DNA of 64,000 nt from Capitulum mitella (lineage: Eukaryota > Arthropoda > Thecostraca > Pollicipedomorpha > Pollicipedidae). Shown one piece after another: positions 1 to 11,960 of the stretch. The translations under genes and the position numbers were made by a program. The notes beneath the pieces were generated by a model. That model saw only the letters and a list, made by a program, of their open reading frames with translations. It was not told the DNA's origin and made no database searches. The stretch's first letter is position 1. Every line of letters begins with the position of its first letter. The stretch is from assembly GCA_030062745.1 (NCBI GenBank), contig CP099840.1, positions 18,707,382 to 18,771,381 of the forward strand. Direction: 5' to 3'.

Positions 1-592
1 TGATTCAGAACGCGTAAGACTGTTTGCATCCATCTTCCCATCCGAAATTTCTGTGGAGAGTAATTTCTGATAGAAAGGCCACAAACAACATCTCAGTATG
101 GCTGGCCCTGAGCTCAGATCAAACGGTTATCTGAAGAGTTGAGAATGTACATTCTGTGGAGAATGCATTGGAGAATCCGACAGCGTTTTCTGTTTATCAG
201 TATCCTCTTGGGGGCTGTGTGTTCACAGCGGCCGAATATGTGGCGCAATCATGCGCCCGGCACCACCGATACTTGGCTGGATGCCGCCCCGCGGTGGCCC
301 GGCCTCAGTCACCGTACGGCCGCAGGGCATGACCGCGTTGACGTTTAACCTGCGCGGAGCGGCCGGGTATTTTTGAACGCAGCACGGACTCAGGTGGTCT
401 CGTCACGAGCTGGGAACCGGAATGATAGCCCGACGAGACGCGTCAGCACTGACGTGACAGAGGCAATCGCTGTTGCACGCGAAAACGTTTGTTTGGGCTT
501 GCCTTGCTGAAGGATCGCGTAGGCCGGTGGCGTGACATGACCTGACTTTCAGATGTTGTCATACGATGTAAAAATGATATGTCAACAGCTTG
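1..592. other. Left-edge non-coding flank
   Basis: No supported gene. A short GC-rich patch lies at about 230-360 and holds a 69-codon open frame without recognisable motifs. The rest is unremarkable until the TTAA boundary of the first dispersed element. Confidence 0.5.
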
Positions 593-1859
593 TTAACCCA
601 CGCTCGACTGGCGTTCGGCGCCGACTGGGGAACGGTTGGTCGCACAATAAAAAACAAGCACAGCATTGGAAAGTTCGTGAAAATTAGAGCTCATAACTAG
701 TCCCATTTTTAATTTTGGTTAATATGTAGGCCATTTATGCCCTATGTATGTTTTCTCCTAACCGACTGGATGAAACCGAGAAACGGCCTGGATCTCAAGG
801 GCTGTGGCTAATGACGACTAGGTGAAGGCACCATCGCACAGGTAAAGGTCCGCCTGTGACAGGTAAAGGTACTGCCGATACTCGTGTAATTTTCGCATTT
901 ATTTAATATGTACGCCGAAACATTGAGTTCAAGACACGGCAATTTTCTCTCCGTTTGCCAGCGGGCGCCAGTAGCCGTCCGCTGTGTGAAGTTAAAAGGG
1001 AACTAATTTTAGCGTTCCTTTATTTTCGCGATATAATCCTGTCCAGGTAAGCTTTATTGATCCTAGTGGTTTTTGTGATGATTTATCATACTTAAATTTT
1101 GGGAAAAAATCAGTAAATACCGGTCTTCATAATTGGTGGAGGTTTATTCGCAAGAGCCTGTTTGTTTCCAAAATATGCAGCTTTTTTAAGTTTTTTGGAC
1201 TTCTTGACATTACTCGGAACTGTGCGATGCAGTTTTGCCTTTTTCAACCCATTCTGAGTAATTCATCGCCGATTTTGACGGCGGCGTATTTTGGCTTATG
1301 ACATTTGTTCGTGACCTGACCTTAGTTCAGTGGGTGGAAGTCATTGATACTTTGGGCATTCACGGTAAATGGGTGCCTGCATCATCCCACATTAAAAATA
1401 GCATAAAAAATCCCGTGAAAGTCTGGAAAAACGATGACATGCCGTAAAAACGGGGTTTACGTGAGGTCAACGACTCGGAGAATTCCGGAAAACCTGAGAA
1501 AGCGTATTTGTTGCGTCTGTCAAGATCTCTAGTCCCATGAAAGTTTTGTTCTGATATCATGTTTTCCGGAAAAGTTACAGGGCGTTAAACTTTTATGGAT
1601 ATTTGGACATTATATTAAATTATATTATATTATATTATATTAGGATATTATATATGGACATAGGTCTCCTTGATCTTGCCTAGGTCAGATGCCTTACTTG
1701 ACCTGAGGTCAAAACCTTGACACAAGGTGTAAAAATTACCATACAAAAGGTACACGAAGTTTCATGGCGCTGCGTTTGTTTGTTCTCTCGCAGTCCTGGA
1801 AAGCCTCTCCTGAGAGAGGCGGTCAACGCCCCACCCCCTCCCCGGTGGGGGCGAATTAA
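593..1859 (+). mobile_element. TTAA-bounded MITE, family P, copy 1
   Basis: The left edge reads TTAACCCACGC (TTAA at 593-596) and the right edge is a G-rich stretch ending in ATTAA (TTAA at 1856-1859). The body matches the copies at 5173-5970, 5967-7191 and 23854-25084: a start like TTGGTCGCACAATAA, a centre like GGGAACTAATTTTAGCGTTC, then TGACC/GGTCA motifs, and a GC-rich end with an imperfect inverted repeat. TTAA targets with CCC/GGG termini are the hallmark of the piggyBac superfamily. No transposase is present, so this would be a non-autonomous relative. The superfamily is inferred; the repeat itself is seen directly. An AT-rich TATAT microsatellite at about 1610-1660 lies inside this copy only. 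Confidence 0.65.
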
Positions 1860-2219
1860 AATGTCACGCCCTTTTCTTTTACGCTTTTTGTTTGCATTTG
1901 CACTATGTAACTCTCCCTCGGTGAGCAAAAGTTAAGTTTTGTCAGACTGAACGTATTTGCTTTGTGTCGGCCGTTTCGTATTGCTTGTATTGCATTTCAT
2001 AGCATTTTAGTGGTACACACCTGAATGTTTTTGTTAATCTGCAGTGTATTCAGTTTAGGAAAAAACTACACTCGTTATGTACAACATAGTGTACTTTGAA
2101 GTAACCGTTCGAATGATCCCATGATCAAGGAAGGATCTAGACCATGTGAGAGTAGGAGGGAGTTTGATCTCCATCCTTGTAGCCTAACCTTTGTCCCAAT
2201 GTTGATTCCTCATCGGATT

Positions 2220-2405
2220 TCGGCCACTAGGCTTGCCGTTAAGAAAATTGCATTAAAATGTTTTCGAAACAAGATTTCACACTTTTCTGCCCGAAAAAGG
2301 GAGATTGGAGGGGGTTAAAAGACATGTCCCCTTCCTTTTTCAACGAAAGGGCGCCATAGCCCAGATGCCCCTCCCCCTTCCCCCCGCTTTGGGATCCGCC
2401 AGTGT
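2220..2405. repeat. Dispersed repeat end, shared with 58230-58395
   Basis: The stretch from GGGGGTTAAAAGACATG to GGATCCGCCAGTG resembles the stretch at 58310-58395, including the run of C-rich sequence and a final ATCCGCCAG. The terminal CACTGGCGGATCC (read on the minus strand) is a common kind of DNA-transposon terminus. Only one end is recognisable, so full boundaries are unknown. Confidence 0.4.
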
Positions 2406-4885
2406 CCATGGTAAATGTACGTAAAGCCAATGTTTGTACGGCAGATGTTCGCACGCACATGTGTATACGCGAACGCTGAAATGCGAAATATACGCCCGGC
2501 AAATGTACATATTGGCCGATGTACGTAAACGTAAACGTACATACGTAGGGGTAACGTAGGGATGGCAGATAGACGCCTGCGCAGGTTTACGTATGCGCAA
2601 ATGTACGTATATCAGATGTGTTTATGGCAAACGTGCAGAAGGTCATAAAATTGCAACACAAAATGAACTTAGCCCGCCAGTCACATAAGCTTGTGTAGTG
2701 CAGCTGGAGCTGGGAATGGAACCACTTGTATTTCTGGTGTTGCAAATGCAACACCGAGAATCCTGGGGTTTAGGATTTGGCCTGTGGGAGTTCATGGAAA
2801 GAGTGATGGTAACATTGCTCCCGGCAGCGCTATTAGTTGGTCGGGATTCCACTCCTGGTGGGGGCTGGTCCAGGGGATAGCCAAATGGGCCATTGAGCGT
2901 AACCTGAATCTGCCTTGGCTGAAAATATCAAAGGCTTACCTTAAATTATCATCTAATTCTCCCAGACAGATTCGCATGTCTTTTCAAGGGCCATGTAGCT
3001 GTCAGTGCAACCAGTCGTTTATGTGCCCATACGTAGGGAAACACCAAGTGTTTGAAGTGTATGCTAACGTATCTTTGTGTAAGGTAATTTGGAATATGCG
3101 TGTTTTTATACTAGGGCACCTTCGGATTCGTGTGACATGCGAATAGGCAAGTGGCATGCGAACAGTTGTAAGACATACACTTATCCATGAGCACATTGTT
3201 CATGCGTAAATTTGTCATGCCGATATTTCCGCTTGCGTGCGTTTGCGTACCTGTATATCTTCCGTACAGCGTTTTCCTTACATGCATCTGCGCTTACTTA
3301 CATTTGCGACTTTGTATCTTTACATGTGTGCATTTGTGTGCGTGCCTTTGCCATGCATTCATTTGCTTTGGGAACATTTTCCCGGCTACCATGTAAGTAC
3401 CGTGTAACATTGGTACCGTGTAACCAGACCTCTCTCTGCCCGCAGGCATTCAGTAAAACGCCTGTAAAACGGATATCTGGTGCATGTTTCGGTATGGCGC
3501 TGCCGGCTTAAAACGCGGAGGAGCAGTGAATAATGCAAGCAAACCGTAGGGGACGTAAAAACAGATCGTTTCAGAAAGCGCGAAATACCTTGTAGTGTTT
3601 ATCGTCCTCACTTAACGCGTGTTTATTTGGATGCGGCGCGTGGCGGGTCCTCACTATCTGTTTAACGTGACTGTAGTGGAATTTGTTTACACGTTGTTCA
3701 AGGTTGGCCGTGACTATGTTTCCCTGGCTGAAGTTTCTGGACGGAACGAGCGGCGGCAGCGTGTGGGCCCCTCGGTTGACATCATGAGCCACTTTCCGGG
3801 TACGTCAATCAAAAATGCCGGAACCAAAGCTTAAACAAGCATGCGGAACCACATGGAACTGATGCTGCTAAAGCTGCATGCCGCTGTGTGGAAGTGAAAG
3901 AAAGTTCTGGGAGAGTTGTTTCTGTTGTGTATGTGGTTACCCAGGAACAACACATGATTCCAAGAACCCAAGCCAGAATATTGCACCATCGCTGACTTCT
4001 CTGTTATTGTTTGCGGTCTAGTTCATGATGGCGAGGAAGGTTTCCAGGAGGCAGAAAATACACCCTGTTTTAAAAGGGAGTGATGTGAACGGAAAGGTCA
4101 TGCGTAGCAAACGAACAGTCATACGATCGATGAAACTTAGACCTCGTCTTGATTGCGGGCATGTTCTGATTGCGTGCTTGCTTAATTGATGGTAATTCAC
4201 AGATATTTCTCGCAGCACACTCAACCCTTCTTTCATGCAGGACAGGGGCACCGAAGCCGAGGTTTTTCCGGCAACAGAGCCAGATCGTTTGCGCTATCGC
4301 CCTGAAATCTGGTGACTTTTCTGTGTATTTTTCTCACATTTCATAAGATTTGAACGTCCTTCGAAAGGTGCGGCTCCAAGAAGCAATTCTGGGAGGTACA
4401 TGACCCATTTTGTGGTCGTTTCAGACGCGTTTCAGATGCTTTGTTTTGGTATCGATATTGCGAGCCAGTATTTAACAGCGCTATGATTTCATTGAGTGAC
4501 ATGGTAGTTAGTTGACCACCCACAAACTAAAAAAAATGTCTGGAGATCAGTAAGGGTGGATGCAGGGAACATCATCGGGGCAGTGCAACGTCATGCGTCT
4601 GTGGGGGCTTCAAGCAAGGTATGGCTCGATAATAAACACCACAACACCGATACAAAAGGTATATGATGTAGCGGGAGCATAAGGATCAGGGGCGGAACCA
4701 GGTCGGAAATTTGGGAGGCTTAGACTTCGATCCATGGCTAGAAGTTATTTACGTCAGTGGTTTAAATCCAGTTGTGATGTTTCTGAAAAACGCACATACA
4801 GGATGTAATCCTGCGTCCATTAACAAGGGAATACAGAAAAGATGAAGAAAAACAAGAAATAACAATGGTTTAGTTTTATGTAGAG

Positions 4886-5000
4886 ATGCTTCACATATCC
4901 AGATATCCGGCTGGATATGTGAGATTATTTGACATTCGGTATCCGGCCGAATATTTCTGTGATCCGGCCGGATATTGCCGGATACTTAAGTTTCCGGTGT
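4886..5000. repeat. ATCCGG-rich tandem repeat, locus 1
   Basis: Several diverged copies of a short unit around ATATCCGGCCGGATA follow each other. The unit is itself nearly palindromic. A second cluster of the same words lies at 9775-9865. Confidence 0.5.
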
Positions 5001-5172
5001 ACGATCGAGACTTAGTTGAAATGTCTGCATACAAAGCCGTTTCATGGACAACGTGCCTGGTTATATTAGGTTGTTGATGTAACTGACAGTTCCAAGGTCT
5101 GTCTGGAACATTACATTTTCTTCTTAGTTCGGGTGGGTTGAGACTTATTTTGCAAGGCCGAACTTGAGCTAT

Positions 5173-5970
5173 TAACGATTAACGGGAACTAATTCCAGCG
5201 TTCCATTATTTTCGAGACGTAAGCCTATCCATGTAAGTTTTATTGATCTGAGTGGTTCTCGTGATGGCTTTTCATGCTTAAATTTCGGAAAAAAATCATT
5301 AGTTGTCAATCTACACAACTGGCGGAGCTTTATTCCCAAGAGCCTGGTTATTTACAAAAAATGCAGTTGTTTAAAAGTTTTTGAGGTTGTTTGGTGGTAC
5401 CTGCGTCTGTGCTAATCAGTTGTGCGACTTTCTACCCATTCTGAGTAATTCATCGCTGATTTTGACTGAGGTGCATTTTGGGCTCACAACAGTTATTCGT
5501 GACCTGACCTCAGGTCAATGGCTGGAAGTCATTGATACTTTTCCCATTCACGGTAACTAGATGTCTGCATCCCTCAACACTAAAAATGTTATGGAAAAAT
5601 CCGCCAGTTTCCGAACAAACGATATGTCTTAAAAATGTGCTTCAACTTAGGTCAGTAACCCAGAAAATTCCGAGAAATCCGAGATAGATTTGTTGCATCT
5701 GTCAAGATCTCTCTTCCCTGAAAGTATTATTGTGATATGTTTTCCGGAAAAGTTACAGGGCGCTAAACTTTTTTGGACATAGGTCCGTTTGACCTGACCT
5801 AGGTCAGACACCTGATTTGACCTGGGGTCAAAACTGTGACACAAGGTGCAAAAATGACCAAGCAAAAGGTACGCGTAGTTTCGTGTCGCTGCGTTTGTTC
5901 GTTCTCTCGCAGTCCTAGAAAAACCTCAAGAGGAGCGGTCAACCCCTTCCCCCGAGTGGGGGCGGATTAA
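5173..5970 (+). mobile_element. TTAA-bounded MITE, family P, copy 2 (5' truncated)
   Basis: It begins inside the family body at the GGGAACTAATTCCAGCG motif and runs to the GC-rich right end, which closes with GGCGGATTAA (TTAA at 5967-5970). The left third, found in copies 1, 3 and 4, is missing. Its right TTAA is also the left TTAA of copy 3. Confidence 0.6.
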
Positions 5971-7191
5971 CCCGTCCACGACCGTCGGTCGGTTACGATC
6001 ACGGCCGACGGGGGGGGTAGTTGGCTGCCTCCTCCCCTCTAACTCACGAACGGTTGGTCGCACGATAAAATAAGCACAGCGTTGGAAAGCTTGTGACGAG
6101 TAGAGCTCAAAACTAGTCTTATTTTTTTAGTTTTAGATAATATGTAAACAGTTTACGCCCTATATATGTTTTCTCATAGCCGACTGCATGAGACCGAGGA
6201 ACGGCCTGAATCTCAAGGGCTGTGACTAACAACGCATAGGTAAAGGCACCAGCGCACAAGTTAAGGTCCGCAAATTCCGATACATATCTAATTTCTTGGA
6301 TTTGTTTAGTGTATACGGCGAAACGTTGAGTTAAAGACACTGCAGTTTTCGTGCCGGCCGTCGGCGTGCGCCGCAGCCGTACACAGTAAGAAATTAACGG
6401 GAACTATTTTTAGCGTTCCTTTATTTTTGCGAAAAGTGCCTATCCATGTAAATGTTGTTGATCTTAGTTGTTCTTGTGATGGTTTTCATGCTAAAATTTT
6501 GGAAAAAGTCATTAGTTAACAATTTACAGAACTGGCGAAGCTTTATTCGCGAGAGCCTGTTGATTTCCAAAATATGCAATTTTTCAAAACTTGTTGAGGT
6601 TCCTGACTATTGCTTACGTCTGTGCAATCCAGTTCTGTCATTTCCTACCCATTCTGAGTAATTCATCGCTGATTTTGACGGTCGTACATTTTGGTTCACA
6701 ACAGTTATTCGTGACCTGACCTCAGGTCGATGGCTGGAAGTCATTGATACTTTGCCCAATGACGGTAACTAGATGTCTACTTTACTCCACACCAAAAATG
6801 TTATGAAATATTCCGTTAATTTTCGAAAAAACCACGACATGTCTTAAGAATGGGATTGACCTTAGGTCAACGACCCGGAAAATTCCGAAAAATCTGAGAT
6901 AGCAGATTTGTTGCATCTATCAAGATCACTAATCCCTGAAAGTAGTATCGTGATATCTTGTTTTCCCAAAAAGTTGCAGGACGCTAAACTTTTTTTGACA
7001 TAGGTTTGTTTGACCTGACCTAGGTCATGCACCTGACCTGACCTGAGGTCAAAACTTTTAAAAAATGTGTAAAAATGACCAAGCAAAAGGTGCACAAAGT
7101 TTCGTGGCTCTCTTATAGTTCGTTCTCTCGCAAACCCAGAAAAACCTCAAGGGGGAGGGCGGTCAACTGGCCCCAGTCGGGGGCGGGTTAA
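5967..7191 (+). mobile_element. TTAA-bounded MITE, family P, copy 3
   Basis: Full-length copy from TTAACCCGTCC (TTAA at 5967-5970) to GGGCGGGTTAA (TTAA at 7188-7191). It is in the same orientation as copy 2 and shares one TTAA with it, so the two elements lie head to tail with no spacer. The internal motif cluster around 7010-7055 holds TGACCTGACCTAGGTCA and TGACCTGAGGTCA. Confidence 0.65.
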
Positions 7192-7489
7192 AGAGCTGAC
7201 GGAACCATACCCTGCATTTATCCAGCAGCCCATTTTGCATTGTATTATCTTCGTATTTTCTGAAGTGTGTTATATTTCCCAGATACCATGGTACAAATGC
7301 ATTCATCCACAACATACTTCAAGAGATGTGCCGTAGTATTCTTAAAGAATGCTTGTCATTATGCTGTAATAATTAATTATCTACTCTTCATATCACCATC
7401 CATTGTCCACTGACCTATCTCCCTTCTATGTCATCTACTTTATTTAGGCCGAGACATGAAAAATAAAGCACATTGTGATACAGGTCAGA

Positions 7490-9320
7490 TTTGTCTTTTG
7501 CCAATGTTTTGGTGCAAGAACACAACCACCTCATTCGTCTGACCCTGTTCTTCTCGTACACATTTTCAAGCTCAGAAAGAGACGTTCAGAAGAGACAGAT
7601 GAGGGGGGCTTGCGAGCTGGCGCTCCAAGCCGTGGGTGGTCCGTGCCCTTCCGCCACTCGACGGGGTCTTGGCACAAGAGGAGCATTCGGAAACTTTTCC
7701 ACCTCACCTTCCGTGGAGGCGGCATGCTACTCTTGACCCCTGGATCTCTTTGCCGGACGGGAGTCATCTGATGACATCATCTTGTCACAGCACGCTTGGA
7801 AGGCGTCAACAGCTGCTGATTGAGGCATGGCGTGTTCTTCAGGACCCGGTAGGCGCGCCTCTTGCTCTTGCTGTTCAGCATCATGAGATTTGGTGAGCTC
7901 GTCAATGATGATTTGGCGGGCATGCTGTTCTCGTTGCTGTTCTTGTTGGCCTCCTGCGAAGAAGTGCGCCTTAAATCTGGGGTTGATTGCGGCCGGTGCG
8001 ATGTACGCCCTGTTCTGAAGAATGGTCATTCCCACATTGCCAGGATTGAGGAAGTGGGTCCTCAGGGAGTTCAGGGGCTCAGTGCGCGGTGTGCGGAAAC
8101 CCCTGTCTCGCTGTCCAACGTTGGACAAAAATTGCTCCGGGGTATGGATGCTGGGTGTGATGGTAGACAGACACGACGTCATTTCTCTTTTTGAGGTCAA
8201 AGAACGGCTTCAGAACAAGGAGAAAGCCGCCTCACAGCAACCACTCGTCAGCACTGATGCTGGTCAGTCCAGTATATATATCATCAGGGGCCGTTTGATG
8301 GCCACAAGTCTTTTCATCATGAGGTATGCGTTGTTCCATCGCGTTGGCACGCCGTGCACCGGGAGCAACCGCTGCATCGCACTGTTCTCCTGGAGCGTCT
8401 TGAGCTATCGGCAAGCGTTTCCAAAATGGTTGAAGTTAGCTGCCAGCCGGTGGCCCTTGCCAAGCAGGTTGTTCACGGTGCGTTGCGAGACTATCGAGTG
8501 CATGACAGCCAGCTGGAGGAGATTGATCGAACAGTGAACGGACGTCAAGTCCGCCAGCTGCCATCCGAGAACTATACTTGCCGCGCCGTCTCAAACTATA
8601 ATGTGTCGACGCCTCTTGTCCAACTGTCAGTCGGTCAGAATACGCCCTCCAGCGTACTTGCATGGTTGGCGCTATTGTGAACGTCTGGGAAAAGGCACCC
8701 ACCCAGCGCGGCACTCTTACATTCGAAGTTTATGCTTATTCAGTGAGCTGACGTCGGTATGGACGGCTCGCTCCCTGCCTGCATCCAAACATCGGACGTG
8801 AAAACGATTAAGTCCCCTCGGTGGACAGCTGGCTCCCTCGTCACTTGCCCGTGCACCACCCTGTACACTTCTGACAGTAACGTCCCTGAGAAGCATCGTC
8901 TACTGGACAGCATGTAGCGTGGCAGCAGGCGTGCCACAAGCTCAGTGAAGCCATCGTCTTTAGCGACAGAGAATGTGCGTTGCCTGTTGACCTCCATAGT
9001 CCGCTGTTTTGGCATCGCAGTAATTTTTTTCTCGGATAGAGTTGGTCCCCGACCCCTGCCAGCTTGAAGCCGATGTCAACGCGTGTGAGGAAAAAGAAGC
9101 CGAGGTTGACGAAGATGATTCCTGCCGTTCGTTTTTGGCCTACTTTTATTCCCTGGGATGGTTACGTTTTGCATGGTCGTGAAAGGCGTACTAAAGCTTT
9201 TCTGTTGAACCGCCATCTTTCACTTTCTCTTTCTTCACACTTACGACATATTTTGCATGGTGCAACGGAATCAACTTTCTCGTCGATCTCACAGTGGCCA
9301 CACAAATGAAGGCATGGCTC
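7490..9320 (-). pseudogene. hAT (ZBED-type) transposase pseudogene
   Basis: Read on the minus strand, segments in shifting frames follow the order of a ZBED/hAT transposase. About 9320-9210 has a BED-finger-like stretch (VW..CEIDEKV, then APCKICRK). About 9015-8760 has the pattern GFTELV..LLPRYMLSSRRCFS and LIVFTSDVW, matching the start of the catalytic domain. About 8440-8290 contains VPTRWNNAYLMMKRL. About 8000-7880 contains INPRFKAHFF with an acidic tail. About 7700-7540 shows the C-terminal dimerisation signature PVEW.KG..HPRL...ARKPPSSVSSERLF. Each segment is in a different frame or broken by stops, so the copy is dead. Terminal repeats and target duplications were not found. Family assignment rests on the order and spacing of the motifs. 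Confidence 0.75.
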
Positions 9321-9774
9321 GGGATAATCGAGCCTGGCTCGAACAAATCCCAACGGCGCCAACGTAGGCGGAAGGGAAAATGAGTCTGAATACGACGCAG
9401 CAGCCGTGGAGCTGCCCAGCAACGCGTTATAGTTCCATTTCCTGGTTATAGATGGAAACTCTTAAACGCAGTTTGCTGCTGCCTGCAGCCAGGTATTCTT
9501 GTTCTGCCGAGGCGCTAAAATGACATTTTACGTATTCTAAAGCATATGCCTGCGGTGTGAGATGGTGAGCTCTGAAATGATCGTTACGCTTTTTTGTATA
9601 TTCTTTTACAGTAAAACGTGTGAAAGCTTCACAATAACAGTAGACACTAAAGTGAATGATTTAATAACGGTTAACATTTCTTATTTGATATTTTTCCAGT
9701 TTTGCATGTTTTTCAGTTGTAGTCTTTTTTGTTTCATTCTCAGTAATATTAGTAAATAAAAATAACTAAGCATG

Positions 9775-9865
9775 GCATCCGGCACCCCGATCCGGCATAT
9801 CCGATACTCAGCCGGATCAGGCCGGACGATATCCGGATCATCCGGTATCCGGCCGGTCCGGTGCA
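9775..9865. repeat. ATCCGG-rich repeat, locus 2
   Basis: About nine occurrences of ATCCGG/CCGGAT words occur within 90 bases. They are the same words as at 4886-5000, arranged differently. Confidence 0.5.
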
Positions 9866-10994
9866 TCCTTCGTTTTAAAAACTTACCGTTGACACTTTCA
9901 GCAGCTTACGATAACCCAACCGTGCAATCATCCACCCCTTTTTTTGCTTTTCCGGCGTAGCCTTGCATGTTTTTAATGTATTGTAACTATCGCCTCACTT
10001 AAAAGCAATAAAATTGACCTAGCGAAGCGGGCGAAATTGTATATAATAAATATATGTATATAATAATAAATATGATGTTTATAATAATAAAAAAGCTACT
10101 TGAAAGTTTGTAGATAACTTCCCCCTCCCCCCGTGTTCGAGATCCCAAATCCGTCATGCTCCAAATACTGTTCCCCATCATATCTTGATACCAACTCAAG
10201 ACCAGGAAGTAGGTATCAGAGTCAGAGTAAAATGCTTGCAGCGTCGCATGCCAGAAAGGAAATGGTCCGTTTACTCCTTCCTCCCCCTTTGCTTTACTGA
10301 AGGCGCCACTGGCGCGTTTTGTACTTTTGCATATATGAAAAGTTAGGTTACATCACAAGCTTGTTTAAAGCCTTGATCGTTAAAATCGGTCCAGTAGATC
10401 AGCAAATTCAGGAGGGGGTTGACGATTCCCTTCCCCCTGGAAATGGCGAACAATTTTGGTTCACAGGGAAATTAGTAACACTGTTCGGCGATAAGGCCAG
10501 GTCTGAAACCATAACGCCATGGAAAAATTATAGTAATGCATTTATATTGAAACTTTCCAGTCGTCTCCAAAGCCCAAGATAGAGGTCATGTACGAAAAAA
10601 TCCTGATGTACCCCTTTTCAGGAAAATGGCAGTTGTGATTTCTAGTGAAAGTAATTGCGCAACATTTGCAGTTGGATTTCATAAAACTTTCGACTTTGAA
10701 CTCATTGATCCGATCCTTTAGCAACTGACTGGCCCATTTTTTGCAGTACGGCTGCTTGGCTGAAGGCCACAAAAAATATATTTACGTCAAACGTTATTTC
10801 ACGTGGATTTCAGGGGAAATGTCATGTCTGGTCACTCGGCTCGGAATCTGTGAACGTCTCAGTCATTGATTATGGGACCATGAACGGCGTGGTCGTAACA
10901 CCTGGTTCTGTCTCTCATGCATACTGTCTAACTAGCTACTTTATTTTACACAAACGCCCGAAATACAGAGAATATATTTCACTTTTTAATGAAA

Positions 10995-11024
10995 CTGGTG
11001 TTCCTTAAAAATAAGGAACACCAG
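10995..11024. repeat. Perfect 13-bp inverted repeat, AAAA loop
   Basis: Arms 10995-11007 (CTGGTGTTCCTTA) and 11012-11024 are exact reverse complements separated by AAAA. No gene is adjacent. Confidence 0.85.
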
Positions 11025-11770
11025 AAATGCCGTTCCTGTTTAAGCTACATGATGCAGAATCAAGTCGGTGGAACCTGGAGCGCCAGGAATAAGGAAGAAA
11101 CAGGCTATACCCGCCATTATGCCGTGAAATTTCGTTATCAAAAGGGGCCTGTTCTGCCATAGCGTTTTTTAGTCCATTTTGGGGTTCTCTGTACAAACTA
11201 GTTAATTTCCCTATGCAAACAAAACTGGGTTCTTTCCCTCTCCTGTGTGGCTGGAGAACTTCGCACTAAGAGTGTGGTAAGTAGGTTGTAGTACGTAGTC
11301 GAGTTGAGCACTGAAGAAGCACTGAAGGGCCAATGACCGAAACATCTGCTTACTCCCCGGCTCTTCTAAGAGCCACAAGCCGCATATTCGGCATACAGGC
11401 CAACAGCCACAAAAAAGAGAAAAAAGCAGTGGTCAGTAGCACTAGGGGCGGCACTGGGACCTTGAAAAAGGATGAACAAGCCGTACATTCATCTGAGTTG
11501 CACTCTTCGTCCTAAACAGTGTCGTTTTGTTTTCATTATTTCTCTGGATACCGTATAAGACATGTTGTCTCCGACACTTGAAATGTTTCTTTTGTATATG
11601 ACTTCATCACCCCTTATTTCACGGATTACGGTGCACATTCGTAACATAAAACTGTCGTCAACGCAAATTTGGCCACAGCTCACCAACTGATACACCATAT
11701 AAAGTCATTCATCAGATGACCTCATTGAAAACCTTACTTATTCCGCACACCCAACAGCGCGTAGAGTAAT

Positions 11771-11960
11771 AACAGTGTAATAACAGGCGTAGTGTAGTGA
11801 GTAATAACAGGCGTAGTGTAGTGGTTACTGTGCTCGCCTTGTGACCGAAAAGTCAGTGGTTCGAGTCCGGTTAAATGGGGCATTTCGTCGCCCCTCGCAA
11901 CAACCGGCATGATAGGTTGCGAAATGACCCTGGCAGTCGAAAGCGTTGTCATATAACCCA
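11771..11960 (+). repeat. tRNA-derived SINE
   Basis: The core at about 11815-11880 has a tRNA-like layout. An A-box-like GTAGTGGTTACTGTGC is followed about 30 bases later by GGTTCGAGTCC, an exact match to the RNA polymerase III B-box consensus. The anticodon-arm region resembles other SINE heads rather than a functional tRNA, and the acceptor ends do not pair. The sequence just before the head contains a 24-26-bp direct duplication (GTAATAACAGGCGTAGTGTAGTG). The 3' boundary is a guess. Confidence 0.6.

Larger units (their letters stand above)
1860..5172. other. Intergenic, repeat-rich stretch
   Basis: No gene could be supported. From about 2400-2640 and 3130-3400 the sequence is rich in degenerate words such as TACGTA, GCGTAC and AAATGTACGT, resembling an eroded tandem repeat. 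A possible element terminus, CAGGGGCGGAACCAGG, sits near 4688. The ORF-like stretches here (for example 2691-3146) show no motif and no splice logic. Confidence 0.4.
9321..11770. other. Intergenic, AT-rich
   Basis: No gene is supported. It holds the ATCCGG cluster (9775-9865), an AT-rich stretch of TAATAA and TATATA words at about 10038-10095, and a perfect 13-bp hairpin at 10995-11024. The remainder shows nothing recognisable. Confidence 0.4.

Noticed and set aside
2691-3146. 151-codon plus-strand open frame as a gene
   Set aside because: No recognisable motif and no splice context; adjacent to degenerate repeat words.
11815-11880. Functional tRNA gene
   Set aside because: The B box is perfect, but the acceptor stem does not close and the anticodon arm is poor. 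The SINE reading fits better.
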